This document shows, one piece after another, positions 35,270 through 46,038 of a stretch of DNA of 64,000 nt. The notes beneath the pieces are model-generated. The model did not search any database and had not been told where the DNA came from. It worked only from the letters and a program-made list of their open reading frames with translations. The translations under genes were made by a program, and so were the position numbers. Positions within the stretch are counted from its first letter, which is position 1, and each line of letters starts with the position of its first letter. The DNA lies in NCBI GenBank assembly GCA_907163375.1, contig CAJQUW010009026.1:124001-188000 (forward strand), in the 5' to 3' direction. The stretch is from Prostheceraeus crozeri. Taxonomy: Eukaryota > Platyhelminthes > Polycladida > Euryleptidae.

Positions 35270-35860
35270 CATGGGGCGCTTAATAATGACATGTAATTAA
35301 CAATTGTGTTTCTTAAAGTGCCTGTGTGATTGAAAAGAGACAAAGAAAGGAAATGAATTTTGGATTGAATGATAGTCAATAAACATCAATACCATGGGCG
35401 AAGTTAAACACTATTCTGTATTTTTATCCACCAGTCATCCTGTTGTATGAGCCTAAAGTAACCCTGTATATATGTAGTGAAAAAGTTAAAAGCGACTGAG
35501 ATTATAGAAGTGTATTTCATTTGTATACAAAAGCATTGGCGCAATGTCACTGTTCTGATGATGCTAATGAAATGATTTCATGAACACAGAGGAAGAATTC
35601 AGAATCACTATTTCACAGTTTTAGAGATAGAAGCTTGTAATTGAAAATTTACAATTACAATTACGTTTCATTTCATTGATGCCATCCAAGCATAGATTCT
35701 GCAGTAATCTTTACACTCAAAATACAAAATCAGTGAATATCTCTACAAAATCGGCCCTACAAATTAATTAAGGGTACATTTTCGCAAGCGAATGAAATAT
35801 ATGTGACTAATCAAAACCATAGAACAAGCATATAGGCCCTAGTTATTATAAATAATATAA
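35270..35860. other. Non-coding stretch, nothing recognised
   Basis: It lies between a family-B and a family-A element. No coding or structural signal noted. Confidence 0.3.
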
Positions 35861-36335
35861 AATTATAGTAGGCAAAGTGTCGACTTAAAAAAAATGATAC
35901 AGTGAACATTTTTAAATGAAAAGATTCAGGTTTTTGCGGAGATTACGTTCCTGTGGTCCAAAAAATTATTTGGTCACTTTTTAAGAAGCCAAAAACTTTT
36001 GCAAATTTATATTCTACCGACATGAAGCCACTTTATAAGTAGTATGAAACAAGTTGAATATCAAAAGGAATGAATATTTGCTAACAACAACCTTAATTAA
36101 GCGGAAATTAGGCTGATTATCAAGGGAATTTCATGAGCCGCATTATAGTGAAAGTCTTCATGAAAAAGTCGAGATCCTATTAAGAGTTTCTTAGATGAAA
36201 TTTCAATTTTTAATTCAGTTTTCATCGGTATGATTTTATAATTCACTACCTTCATGTTTCATCTCTTGAATTTTGAATAGTGATATGGACCCATTACATC
36301 TTTTAAAGTTAATTGAAATCTTTGTGAATTTCCTG
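35861..36335 (+). mobile_element. Family A element, 3'-truncated copy
   Basis: It begins near ATAGTAGGCAAAGTGTCGAC and follows the family-A sequence (GAAAAGATTCAG, GGAATGAATATTTGCTAAC, CATTACATCTTTTAAAGTTAA) for about 475 bp. The right third and its terminus are missing, so no target duplication can be read. Confidence 0.75.
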
Positions 36336-36360
36336 AAATATGGAAGCATGGATAGTTCCT

Positions 36361-36836
36361 CTTGCTAGACAGGATCAAAGAATACCGCGTACAAATTCAA
36401 TGGTACAAAGATTGAAGTTTTGGTCAAAATGAAATTTTCTATTTTTTTCTAATTAAGTGAAAAGTATTAAGTCTAGAGCCACAATTTTTGACATGGAATG
36501 TCTTCAAGTCATTTCCTATCATGTTCATGCACCCTTTTCTATGAAGCGAGACACATTCAGATTTGGAAAGCCTCCTAAGGTCGGCAAAAATAAGCATTTT
36601 GAGCAATTTAAGCCACAGTTGACCACATTCTTGCATACATCGCCGATCGAAGCATGATAATTCAGCATACACTTGATAGGAAATGATCTGGAGACACATC
36701 ATGCCAAAAAGTGTGGCCCTAGACTTAATACTTTTCATTTAACAAATGAAAACATGGAAAATTTCATTTTGGCCGAAAACTGCAATCTGCGTCCCATTGG
36801 ATTATCAAGTGTTTTTGTTTGATCCTGTCTGACAAG
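36361..36836. repeat. Fold-back repeat with arms of about 170-200 bp
   Basis: The outer ends CTTGCTAGACAGGATCAAA and TTTGATCCTGTCTGACAAG are inverted copies. Good matching recurs inward (AAAATGAAATTTTC; GAAAAGTATTAAGTCTAG; CATTTCCTATCA) to about 36531 on the left and 36668 on the right. Open frames on both strands here are by-products of the palindrome. It is probably a fold-back transposon; no target duplication was found. Confidence 0.65.
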
Positions 36837-37148
36837 AAAAGTAACTGACTAGAACTCGGCAGACCCACAGGTTCGTAGTAGGCGAAGGGTGTGTATCATT
36901 CTGTGAAAGTCTCATTTTCGGCCTCGTTCCCTGCAGAAGCTCGTTCTGGCTGCTGGACTGTTCAAGGATGCCTGATGTCCGAAAAGTTTCAAAAAAATTA
37001 AGTTTCTTTCATATTCATAGCATAGTACACAATTCGACAATACCTGTGCGCACCGGTGCACCGAAAATTTAAAAATTTGCGCTGAAGCCGTAATATAGTT
37101 TGTTTCACGCTCATGGGATTGTCCTGGGGTAGTTAATCAAGTGAGTTT

Positions 37149-38575
37149 GCTTCTCATTTCAGATATTTTTCTGTTCAATCACTCGCTGGCTCATTCGATA
37201 TCCATGTTCCCATTGTATTCCAAATTTACTCTGCAATTTCAACACCTGCTTCACAAATCGCAGGCGTTTGCCAACAGAAAGAGTTGAACAGATTCAAAAT
37301 TTAAAAATGTGTCAGTCATTTGCAATTCGTTATTCAATACCAAAGTATGCGTGTGTTTGCACGCGCAGGCACGTTTGACAAATAATGGTGAGAAATTGCA
37401 TCAAGAAGAAAATCGCTAAAGATTCCAAGGGAGATCTCTCGCAAGCTATCAAAGTAGTGAAGAATAGAAATTCGGTTACACTTAAAACCGCCGAATACAT
37501 AATATTCCGTAGGAGACACTTCGAAGATGGTCCAGCAAGCCCAACCTTCCCAAACATGGTAGTAGATTTCGCACTGTTTTGCCAAGAAATTTGTTCTATG
37601 TTTGTGTTTAGTTAATAAACCATTGAATAGAGCATTTTTTTAAACTGCATTGGCAAAATAATGCTTGGTGGGAGTTTATTATTGTCTGTGGTGATTAAAC
37701 AAAATATTGTGCAATTTAGCCTTTATAGTATTTCTCTTTAACAATTAATTGACAATAGGCCTATGACAATTAAAAAACGATTTCAGCAAAAAACTCACCA
37801 CAGTTTCTATCAAAATTGCTATAACTACTCAACTTGCCCCGACATGGGGCATCTTGGGTAGAAACCAAAATAATTCAGTTTCACACATGTTTCATCATGT
37901 GTGGATTTATGCTTTGTCGTTTTTAAAACTATAAAACCATTTGATAAAGAGACAGCACTTATAATAACCATTTCTATACGTAGACTGGAGGCATACCATT
38001 TCGTTCTGAAATTACCCAACTTGCCCCTCACCACAGACCTTAACAAACTCCCACCAGGCATTATTTTGCCAATGCAGTTTAAAAAAATCCTCTATTCAAT
38101 GGTTTATTAACTAAACACAAACATAGAACAAATTTCTTGGCAAAACAGTGCGAAATCTACCACTATGTTTGGGAAGATTGGGCTTGCTGGACCATCTTCG
38201 AAGTGTCTCCTACGGAATATTATGTATTCGGCGGTGTTAAGTGTAACCGAATCTCTATTCTTGACTACTTTGATAGCTTGCGAGAGATCTCCTTTGGAAT
38301 CTTTAGCGATTTTCTTCTTAATGCAATTTCTCACCATTATTTGTCAAACGTGCCTGCGCGTGCAAACACACGCATACTTTGGTATTGAATAACGAATTGC
38401 AAATGACTGACACATTTGAAAATTTTGAATCTGTTCAACTCTTTCTGTTGGTAAACGCCTGCGATTTGTGAAGCAGGTGTTGAAATTGCAGAGTAAATTT
38501 GGAGTACAATTGGAACATGGATATCGAATGAGCCAGCGAGTGATTGAATGGAAATATACCTGAAATGAAAAACAA
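37149..38575. repeat. Large inverted duplication, two ~546-bp arms
   Basis: The arms 37149-37694 and 38028-38575 are inverted copies with few differences, separated by 333 bp. Each outer end begins with a TTTCATTTCAG-like run that looks like a splice acceptor when read inward. Each arm later contains TTAGTTAATAAACC, with an AATAAA polyadenylation signal just after an open frame (37385-37615 + and 38107-38337 -, 76 codons each, starting VRNCIKKKIAKDSKGD). The layout resembles two tail-to-tail copies of the last exon of a gene, or a long fold-back transposon. I do not recognise the protein. Confidence 0.75.
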
Positions 38576-38756
38576 GTAGTAGTTATACCACAGACAAATG
38601 TGGTGTATGGAGATTTATTCTCATAGTTTCAAGACAAGAGCATTCTGCATGGATCACGATCTTTAGTGAGTGTAATGTAATGTTGAGTCATGCATAAAAA
38701 TGTGAGTGTTGTGTGAACATTATTGGTTTCATCATAAATAGGAAATTAACCTTAGA

Positions 38757-39188
38757 TTGTCAAATCTCAAATGTAAGGCTTCTCACCGTTTGTATGTAAT
38801 TCGCATGTTAAAGACATTCTTGAATGTGAAAGATTTAAAGCTCGTATATCATTCTTTGATGACTTCACCGGTTACACAAGCTTCTCCAGTCTATGGTCGC
38901 CTCAATACTCACATGTTGACGCTTGAACGTTTTCAAAACAGAGCTTATTGTTTAATCTGCGGTAGTAAATGCAATTGTAAAGATTTCACTAGCATCGAAT
39001 CTCGTTTTAAGAAGGCATCTTTGGAGTATTTATTGAAATGCGAGACAAATAAAGAGCATCCTTTGCATTATTATATCCCTGTTAGGTCAAGGATGAAAAA
39101 TCATTTCACTGTCCCATATTGTCATACTGAGAAGAGACTGCGAGCCTTCTTTGTACTCATGTCTGTTGTTCAATCCTGCTTTAACTGA
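38757..39188 (+). mobile_element. CR1/jockey-type LINE, reverse transcriptase C-terminal fragment
   Basis: This 143-codon frame reads LKLVYHSLMTSPVTQASPVY, then LERFQNRAYCLICGS and later PVRSRMKNHFTVPYCHTEKR. The order matches the region after the polymerase domain of CR1/L2/jockey-like LINEs (R.L..LR.L...DL..VY.SL....EYA.PV; LE..Q.RA...I; ...P..RTER...SF). Only the C-terminal part is present. It is a dead 5'-truncated copy. Confidence 0.7.
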
Positions 39189-39337
39189 AAGATTATTGAC
39201 TTTACGCGATTTCTCGAGATAAATGCATGTAATACTTTTTCTTTTCTTCGAAAAACCTCAACATCCTGCAACATATATTCAATTATTCTTATTTGAAAAT
39301 ATATTGTTTTTTTTATTATTATTTGAAATTATTTGAA

Positions 39338-39610
39338 AATGCATGAATATACCTGCCACATTTGTGGTGAATTTTATATTGGTAAGACACATTTATTATG
39401 AGGCATCTTGAACACTAGAAGATCGTCATAAATAGCCGTTCATCGACCAGTGCTATGTATGAACATTTGGCCCAAAAGCATAATAGTATAGGCGGCATCG
39501 GAAAATTACCACGTCGATTTCATTGATAAACTCATGAACACTCGATACACAACACTTAGTGAAGCAAATGCAATCACACAGCTTAGGCATACATTGTTAC
39601 TGAGTAAGTA
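39338..39610 (+). mobile_element. Penelope-like GIY-YIG relic, copy 4
   Basis: From about 39342 the translation YTCHICGEFYIGKTH has the GIY-YIG core (C-x-x-C-x-x-x-YIG-x-T). It is followed by a decayed stretch with AMYEHLAQKHN-like sequence. Several breaks are present. The relic directly follows the LINE fragment ending near 39190. Confidence 0.55.
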
Positions 39611-39675
39611 GGTTTGCCAGCCGATATTTCACATGTCATTTTTCTATGAAAATCGCTTATATATCTCCAATTCCT

Positions 39676-39716
39676 AATTAGACGGCCTTAATTGCCATGA
39701 TTAAGGCCGTCTAATT
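39676..39716. repeat. Perfect 17-bp stem hairpin
   Basis: AATTAGACGGCCTTAAT (39676-39692) is exactly complementary to 39700-39716, with a 7-base loop TGCCATG. Perfect pairing over 17 bp is uncommon in this decayed surrounding. It has no run of T after it and no coding neighbour. It could be a small fold-back or cruciform site. Confidence 0.7.
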
Positions 39717-40020
39717 TGCCATGTAATACCATTGAGGTAGGAGCATCTCACCATCCATCTTCGCATTCTCAGTGAGAAGATGTAGTTCCTAGTTCCTATG
39801 AGATGATTCCTATGGCTCACAATTTGGAATTGTAGATATCTCAAGTTTTACATTCTTTAATGTTCTTAGCTGTATGGGCTATGTAGAAAATGATCATAGT
39901 TTGGGTATTTTACAGATCAAATTCTTGGAATTTTGATGTCATAGATTTTAGGTTCAGTAACAATGTAGGAATACCATATGAGATTTCAAGGTAAGTAATG
40001 TACAAATGAGAGGCCGCGAT

Positions 40021-40322
40021 AATCTGACTTAAATCATTACGTGAACTACAAACGTTTCTGGCTTATTTATAAACCTACCAATGGTTTGTGCATAGAACGC
40101 AACACGAACTAGCTATTTTCATTCGTCTTTGCGAGTTCAAATTTTTGAACCCAAGCTCTGAGAACAAGATTTGAATTATTTCATTAATTGTAGATGTCTG
40201 GATGTCGGATAACGATTTATCGGCATCTGATTGACTGATTCTCTACAATAGGGTATACTACACTGATGACGGCAAATGAGCCAGAAACGTTTGTAGTTCC
40301 CGTAATGATTTAAGTCAGATTT
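40021..40322. repeat. Inverted repeat with a hammerhead-like core in the right arm
   Basis: The arms 40021-40063 and 40280-40322 are inverted copies containing AATCATTACG, GAACTACAAACGTTTCTGGC and CTGACTTA. Next to and within the right arm, CTGATGA (40263-40269), a 14-base GGC/GCC stem-loop and GAAAC (40284-40288) follow in the order of a hammerhead ribozyme core. Stem I is not evident. Confidence 0.5.
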
Positions 40323-40541
40323 TGTTCTCACCTCTTGAATTGTTTCCTTTCGGGGTCTCGGTATGTATAGATTAATCTATATCTGTCCATAGACTTCCTG
40401 TAACAGACCATTCTTCTACAATTTAGAAGTCTATGATCTGAGCAGTAACTTCTATGTTATCAGTATTGAAAAATGATGACAGGGTAATGCCATTATTCCT
40501 TTATATTTGCATCATAGATTTAGAAATATAAGTAGACAATA

Positions 40542-40604
40542 CATTACCTTTCAAATGATCAGCCTGTCTGGCGCTACGATTTAGGCTGTCATTTGAAAGG
40601 TAAT
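40542..40604. repeat. Short hairpin, about 22-bp stem
   Basis: ATTACCTTTCAAATGATCAGCC (from 40542) pairs with GGCTGTCATTTGAAAGGTAAT (to 40604) with one or two irregularities and a ~19-base loop. No neighbour suggests a role. Confidence 0.55.
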
Positions 40605-41530
40605 ATATTCTCAATCAATAGGAAACGTGAATTGCCTTCTAATCTGACTTCACATTTCGATCCCCTCACATTGAGCAAGTAACACAATTCTTGCTGATAC
40701 TCATGCTTCTTTATAAACACCTTCCGACATAGGTTACTGACGCTAACGTTGACCTCAGAAGGCGCAGGACGGACAATACAAATTTACAATAAATCTTTTA
40801 ACAAATTGTGACCAATTTTTTTCTGTTTTCCCGAGAGTGTTCAGTCAGTACGACTTTCACTGGAAAAAATCAGCTAACTTTAGTAGTTTGCATTCTACAA
40901 TGTAGACGTTTATTTCAGTGGAACAGTCAGGATATGAGATACACCAAAAGTGTATCAATCATCATACCACTTTCTCACCTGATATCACATTATCATTTGA
41001 CTCCATCATCAATTAAGTAGCAGAATAGGAAATTCATTGCTATGGCAAGGCTTGAAATATTAACATACACAGATAAAATAAACAGATAAATAACAGAATT
41101 TGAAATCTGAAAATAGAGTGAGCGCTAAATCAGTAGAGGTTTGACATTTTCAACAAAACTGGAAATTGATCGTGTGAAACAGTATTTAACCTAATTACAC
41201 AATTATTTGAAGCAGCCATTATCACCCGGAAAATATGGTGACAGTAATGAACATGCCTAATGGAACACAAATAAGTTTTTTGATACCATGACTATTTTCA
41301 ATCGTAACTACAACAAATCTATATTTTGGTGGATTTTCGTTGACAATTGTTTCCGTTTTCCTCAACATATAACAGAGTGCAATATCCCATAACTTAATAC
41401 ATTTTAAGAGCAAGTAAATAATGAAGGAAAAGTAGGCGTTTAAATCCAGTGGATCGTGAACAGATCCGGATTTGTCTGAACCAACTTCCCATATAAATCT
41501 GCAGCCAATTTGCTACTTTGATCAACTTTA
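40605..41530. other. Upstream flank of the channel gene
   Basis: No gene recognised. CCCATATAAATC about 40 bp before the start codon at 41531 is a possible TATA-type element, but it is weak evidence in AT-rich DNA. Confidence 0.3.
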
Positions 41531-43330
41531 ATGGAAGGTTTCAAGCTGCTATCAGATGACCTGATCAATGATGAGGATCTTGTTGAAATTTTCATCACCG
41601 ACGACGTTGATCGACTGCAGCAACTTCATTGCAAATTCGGTACGAAGGATGAATGGGTCAATTTCCTGACAAGTGACCGAATGGGAATGATTGAAGTGAG
41701 TAAGGCTCCAATCTGCTGTGGAACTACTAAACTTCTCCTGGACGATCTCAACTTGCATCAACCATTTCTCCTGGCCTTTCTATACGGCTCATCAAAATGC
41801 TGCGGATACTTGCTGGATCACTTGGAAGGGAGCGACATTATTTCTGTTCATGAGAATGGTCTAAATTGTCTTCATGCGATTGTCTTGGGTCTGGTGTGGC
41901 GACTGATTCCTAAAAGAGACGATCTTGAAGCAACGGAAGTGGCAAATTCTCTTCAAGATCACCTGCGCGACACTTTGTCACGACAGGAAATGCTTCAGTT
42001 ATCGACCATGTCCAGTTGTTGCGGTTTAAGACCATGTGAATTGGCCACTAGTGTTGGAGAAGTTGAGTTTGCTGAGAGATTGTTAGAAGATGCGGATATG
42101 TGGGTATTAAATAGAAAAGTTCATGGAATGTATAGCTGCATTGAATTTGACATGGGAATTTATAATCCAGCGTGTGCAGACTCCCGCTTTTTGGCTAGTC
42201 CAGTAGTTCAGTTGCTTTGCCTATTAGATTCGCCAGAGGGCTTGATACGCCTTAAAAATTCGAAGTTATTATCAGAAAATCGTGTTCTTTGGCAATGTGC
42301 TACGAATATTCTCTATAGAAACGGCGTACTCTTCTTTATATGGATTTTTCTGAATATATGTTGTGGTATTTTGTTCATCTCGTCGCCTAATAATTTTTCA
42401 TACAATTTTATTCTTTTAGAATGTAATTACAAAGCCAACGTATCTTTGGCCGGCCTTGAAAGTGAAAAATATTTAGAAATATTTCTGTTAGTCAATAGTA
42501 TACTTGCATCTATAGTAACTCTTGCGACTCTTACTATATGCGCAGTGAATATACGACTTCAAAAGAAAAGGTTAGGTCTTCACAGGGTTCCCAATGCTAT
42601 TTATTCAGTTTGTGTGAGCTATGGATGGCCTTGTCTAGTTATGTTGCCATGTTCAATATGCATCTGCTTCATGATGACAAAGAGTCAAGCTTTTCCCTGC
42701 ACTGATTACTATAAAGCTAACGTTCACACGGCAATCACTTCATGCCAAACTATATGTTTCAGCTGCCTGGGCATGTGCTCCCTGAGATGTGTTCCTTACA
42801 TCGGCAAGTTTGTGAGCAACTTTTTTTCCATTGTAAAAGAGTTTGTGTCGTTCCTTGCATTATATACGTTTGTCATTTTGATATTTGCAAGAATTTTCCA
42901 AATTGGAACTCGTACAATGAACCTTGAATCACCTGATAAAGCTCCAACTAACTCGAATTTTTTTGATTCATTTTATCAGACATTCTTGGCAACTCTCAAC
43001 ATACTTAATTTTAATACGATGCAATGGTGGTTTTATTTGAAAATTGTGCACATTTTGATGGTGTTTATTCTACCATTTATGTTTTTCAATTTCATCATTG
43101 GTATTGTCTCTGCGAGATTGTCTCTTTTTGTAGAAGCATCTGATGAACTATATCATCTCACCAGATTAGCGCATGTCGTCATTTTTGAGTTTGCGCTCAT
43201 TCCCATTCGAAGGTGCTGCTGTAGCGTGTTTGGAAAAAATAAATTTTGGAAGATTTCAACCAGAGTATTGAGAAGAAATTCATGTAGATATGTGTCTCAA
43301 GCAAGCATGAGTCAATTGAAAATTGAATAA
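41531..43330 (+). CDS. Ankyrin-repeat, six-transmembrane TRP-like channel, single exon
   Basis: The 599-residue frame starts at ATG 41531 and ends TAA 43330. Residues ~72-190 hold decayed ankyrin repeats (FLLAFLYGSSKCCGYLLDHL; ENGLNCLHAIVLG; GLRPCELATSVGEVEFAERL). Six hydrophobic helices follow, about 262-284, 315-338, 358-382, 400-420, 431-455 and 503-530. Between the last two, SNFFDSFYQTFLATLNILNF (~475-494) has the form of a pore helix. The sixth helix VHILMVFILPFMFFNFIIGI resembles the TRP family S6 with its F-N-x-x-I pattern. The tail is short, basic and cysteine-rich (IPIRRCCC). Ankyrin plus six helices fits a divergent TRP channel, probably a cation channel with a sensory role; the subfamily cannot be fixed. 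AATAAA occurs at the stop and again near 43486. Confidence 0.75.
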   Translation: MEGFKLLSDDLINDEDLVEIFITDDVDRLQQLHCKFGTKDEWVNFLTSDRMGMIEVSKAPICCGTTKLLLDDLNLHQPFLLAFLYGSSKCCGYLLDHLEGSDIISVHENGLNCLHAIVLGLVWRLIPKRDDLEATEVANSLQDHLRDTLSRQEMLQLSTMSSCCGLRPCELATSVGEVEFAERLLEDADMWVLNRKVHGMYSCIEFDMGIYNPACADSRFLASPVVQLLCLLDSPEGLIRLKNSKLLSENRVLWQCATNILYRNGVLFFIWIFLNICCGILFISSPNNFSYNFILLECNYKANVSLAGLESEKYLEIFLLVNSILASIVTLATLTICAVNIRLQKKRLGLHRVPNAIYSVCVSYGWPCLVMLPCSICICFMMTKSQAFPCTDYYKANVHTAITSCQTICFSCLGMCSLRCVPYIGKFVSNFFSIVKEFVSFLALYTFVILIFARIFQIGTRTMNLESPDKAPTNSNFFDSFYQTFLATLNILNFNTMQWWFYLKIVHILMVFILPFMFFNFIIGIVSARLSLFVEASDELYHLTRLAHVVIFEFALIPIRRCCCSVFGKNKFWKISTRVLRRNSCRYVSQASMSQLKIE

Positions 43331-44955
43331 ACGAGGTTTCATATTTATATTTTTGAATTGTACTAATGAATAGTTGTGCAATTGGAAATGTGTGTATATT
43401 GGTAAACTGCTTTAGTTTGCATGCGAAAGACTTTTAATTGTAAATCAATTTATTAAGTTCTTGTTATATTCACTCCGTTTTTCTGAATAAACGTTTTCCA
43501 TTTGTGTCCGATTCATGTGGATGTTTTCCAGCTCGAATTCTAAGGAAAAGGACGTGTCAAGGCCACAATTATGTGGCGAATTTTTAGTCGTTTTGCACTC
43601 ATTTCACACAATTTCATAGAAATGGCATGAGGGCCTATTTTTAATGGATTGTTTCTATATTTTGCATAATTTTCAATCGCGTAAGTTTCAGTTCTAATCA
43701 TCTTCAAAATGATTAAATCAAATTGGCAAATTTGTTTTTTTTACTAATTTCGGGTTTTCTTTCCTTGGCATCGTTGCTTGCTATTGTCATTGCGATACTA
43801 ATGTCTGCATTAAAAAAAATATTTACATAGCCGTGTGTATCGCTACACACATGCGTCGGACACTCTGCATAGTGTAATGTGTGCACACATGTACCACTTT
43901 GAATATTGCTAAAAATATTACTAAATTACAGTATTTAAAATTTATTATAATTTTTACAAAATATAACCTTATTTGATAAATGGAATTACGCATCGGCGAA
44001 GAGAGATTAGAGTGAGTTAAACTATTCTGGACATCTGCGTGATTTGTAAAATAGGCATTGCTGCAACACTTTTCTCCTCTTTTAAGCTTGCAGCTCATCA
44101 ATGTCAAATACTCAAATTATCAATTAACATGAGGAAGTAAAGAATGATTTATTGTGAAATATCGATTGAATAATTTAATGAGTTTACTACTCAATTTTCT
44201 TTCATGCAATTGACTACCGCACTCTATAAAGCAAGGGCCTAATCAAAATTCATGGCAAACAGCAGCCATCACTGGTTTTTGTCATTTTTGACTGAATTTC
44301 GATTGCTAATTGAACGGAAAAAAAATCCGAAAAGAAAATTGAAGCACTGATGAGTCAATTTTGACTCATGTCTGATTTCAAAGTGAATTATTGAGCCTGA
44401 AATCCGAATATTTTACTAACTTTTACTAAAATGAGTTGTTTGTCGGTATTTTGCTGTAAAAAGTTTGACACCGAATTTGGTCCCATTAACATAGAATTTC
44501 TTATTGATTCTGCAAATGCATTTCACTGACATTCAGCTTGTCCATTGTTCAGATCGAATATCTCAAAAATTGAAAAATGAAGGCTATGTAATGGATATTT
44601 GTGCCATTCAAACCGGTTTTAGAAGTTTTCCAAAACGATTTTTAGCGACAGGGCATCATATCATCAAATAAGTGAAAGACACGGACAAATAGGTGTGATA
44701 CGTGAAAAGATAGAATGGTTTACCAAAAGTTCTGCAGTTTTTCAACCACAATGTGATGATGTAGTAAACATATTTCCTTCTGGCATTTCAGGTGCTCTTT
44801 TATCTCAATAAATTTTACTCTAATGTTTGTACTGTGGGAAAAACAGGCCTAAATAATCGATAATCTTCTTGCCAATGCTACAATGGTAGTTTAAAACAAG
44901 CATGCTGCCACGCGTTATGAAAGGTTCAAAAATTACAATTTTCTGTCAATCGTAC
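43331..44955. other. Downstream flank of the channel gene, no gene recognised
   Basis: GAATAAACG near 43485 is a candidate polyadenylation signal for the channel gene. The remainder shows short AT-rich frames only, plus a 9-bp palindrome ATGAGTCAATTTTGACTCAT near 44349. Confidence 0.35.
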
Positions 44956-45997
44956 CATAGAGTAAGTATGTACATAGGTAGAGTGTCGACTCAAAAAGGC
45001 TTCTTTTATTCTTGTCTTAGATTTCATGGCTTTAATTCAATTTTCAGTGGCATGATTTTGTGATTCACAAGGCGTCCTTTCTTGAATCTGAATAGTAATG
45101 TTGACTCATTTACATCTTCTAAAGTTCATTATGATCAGTTTCCTTAATTCCGATGTTTTTTGCTCTTTCTGCCAGTTTGTGATACAACCAGCACACTGAA
45201 GAAATAATCTTATAATAATAAAGCTGAGCTTTTACTTTTATCAATTTTAACCCATCGAATTGTTTTACGGAGATAACGTTCCCTACGGTCCAAAAAATTA
45301 TTTTGAGCAGTTTTCAAAAAGCTAAAATTTTGCAAATTTATAAACTACCGACAAGAAGTCCCTTTATAAGTAGTATGAAACAAGTTGGATATCAAAAGGA
45401 ATGAATATTTGCTATCAAGCATCTTGATTAAACTGAAATTAAGCTGATGATCAAGGGCATTTCATGAACTGCATTATAATGCAAGTCCCCGCAAGTCTTT
45501 AAGGGAAAGTTGAGATCTTATTGAGAGCTTCTTGACTGAGATGTCATGATTTTATGATTCACAAGGCGTCATCTCTTGAATCTGAATATTAATATGGACC
45601 GAATTACATCTTTTGAAGTTCATTGTGATAATTTTCTTTGATTACGATGCTCTGCTCTTTCAGTGGCAGTTTGTGATCAGTTTTTGATCACGCTAAAGAA
45701 AATAATCCTACTGTAATAAAGCTGAGCTTTTAGTAATGGTAGCCCAACGAATTGCTAATTGAACAAATTATTTTACCTCTCCATGACATGGAAGATTTGT
45801 GGAATATTATTCTTTATTCTGCATTGCTATCATGATCAATCAAATTCGTGTACATTTCTCCAAAGTGTAAAAATTTGCGTTTTTCACAAGTGGTACTAAG
45901 TCTCAACTCGAGTTCATTTAATGAAATCGAAACTGTGTACAGATTTGGGATTTAATATATGCTGAGTTGCTACTCTTCCTAATATAGTTACTCTTTG
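44956..45997 (+). mobile_element. Family A element, copy with internal duplication
   Basis: It starts CATAGAGTAAGTATGTACAT and ends ATATAGTTACTCTTTG, matching the family-A termini. A segment running from the CATGATTTT...GATTCACAAGGCGTC block through AATAAAGCTGAGCTTTTA is present twice (about 45052-45240 and 45546-45742). This suggests unequal recombination or one copy inserted in another. The flanks match at four of eight positions, so the duplication has largely decayed. Confidence 0.8.
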
Positions 45998-46038
45998 ATT
46001 AGCATTTTCTGCAATCAATGCATGGATTAGAATAGATA

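Noticed and set aside
36439-36738. Overlapping 99- and 66-codon frames on opposite strands
   Set aside because: They fall inside the fold-back repeat 36361-36836 and mirror each other, a by-product of the palindrome.
44346-44372. CTGATGAGTCAATTTTGACTCATG as a hammerhead core
   Set aside because: The GAAA that must follow stem II is absent; it is a simple palindrome.
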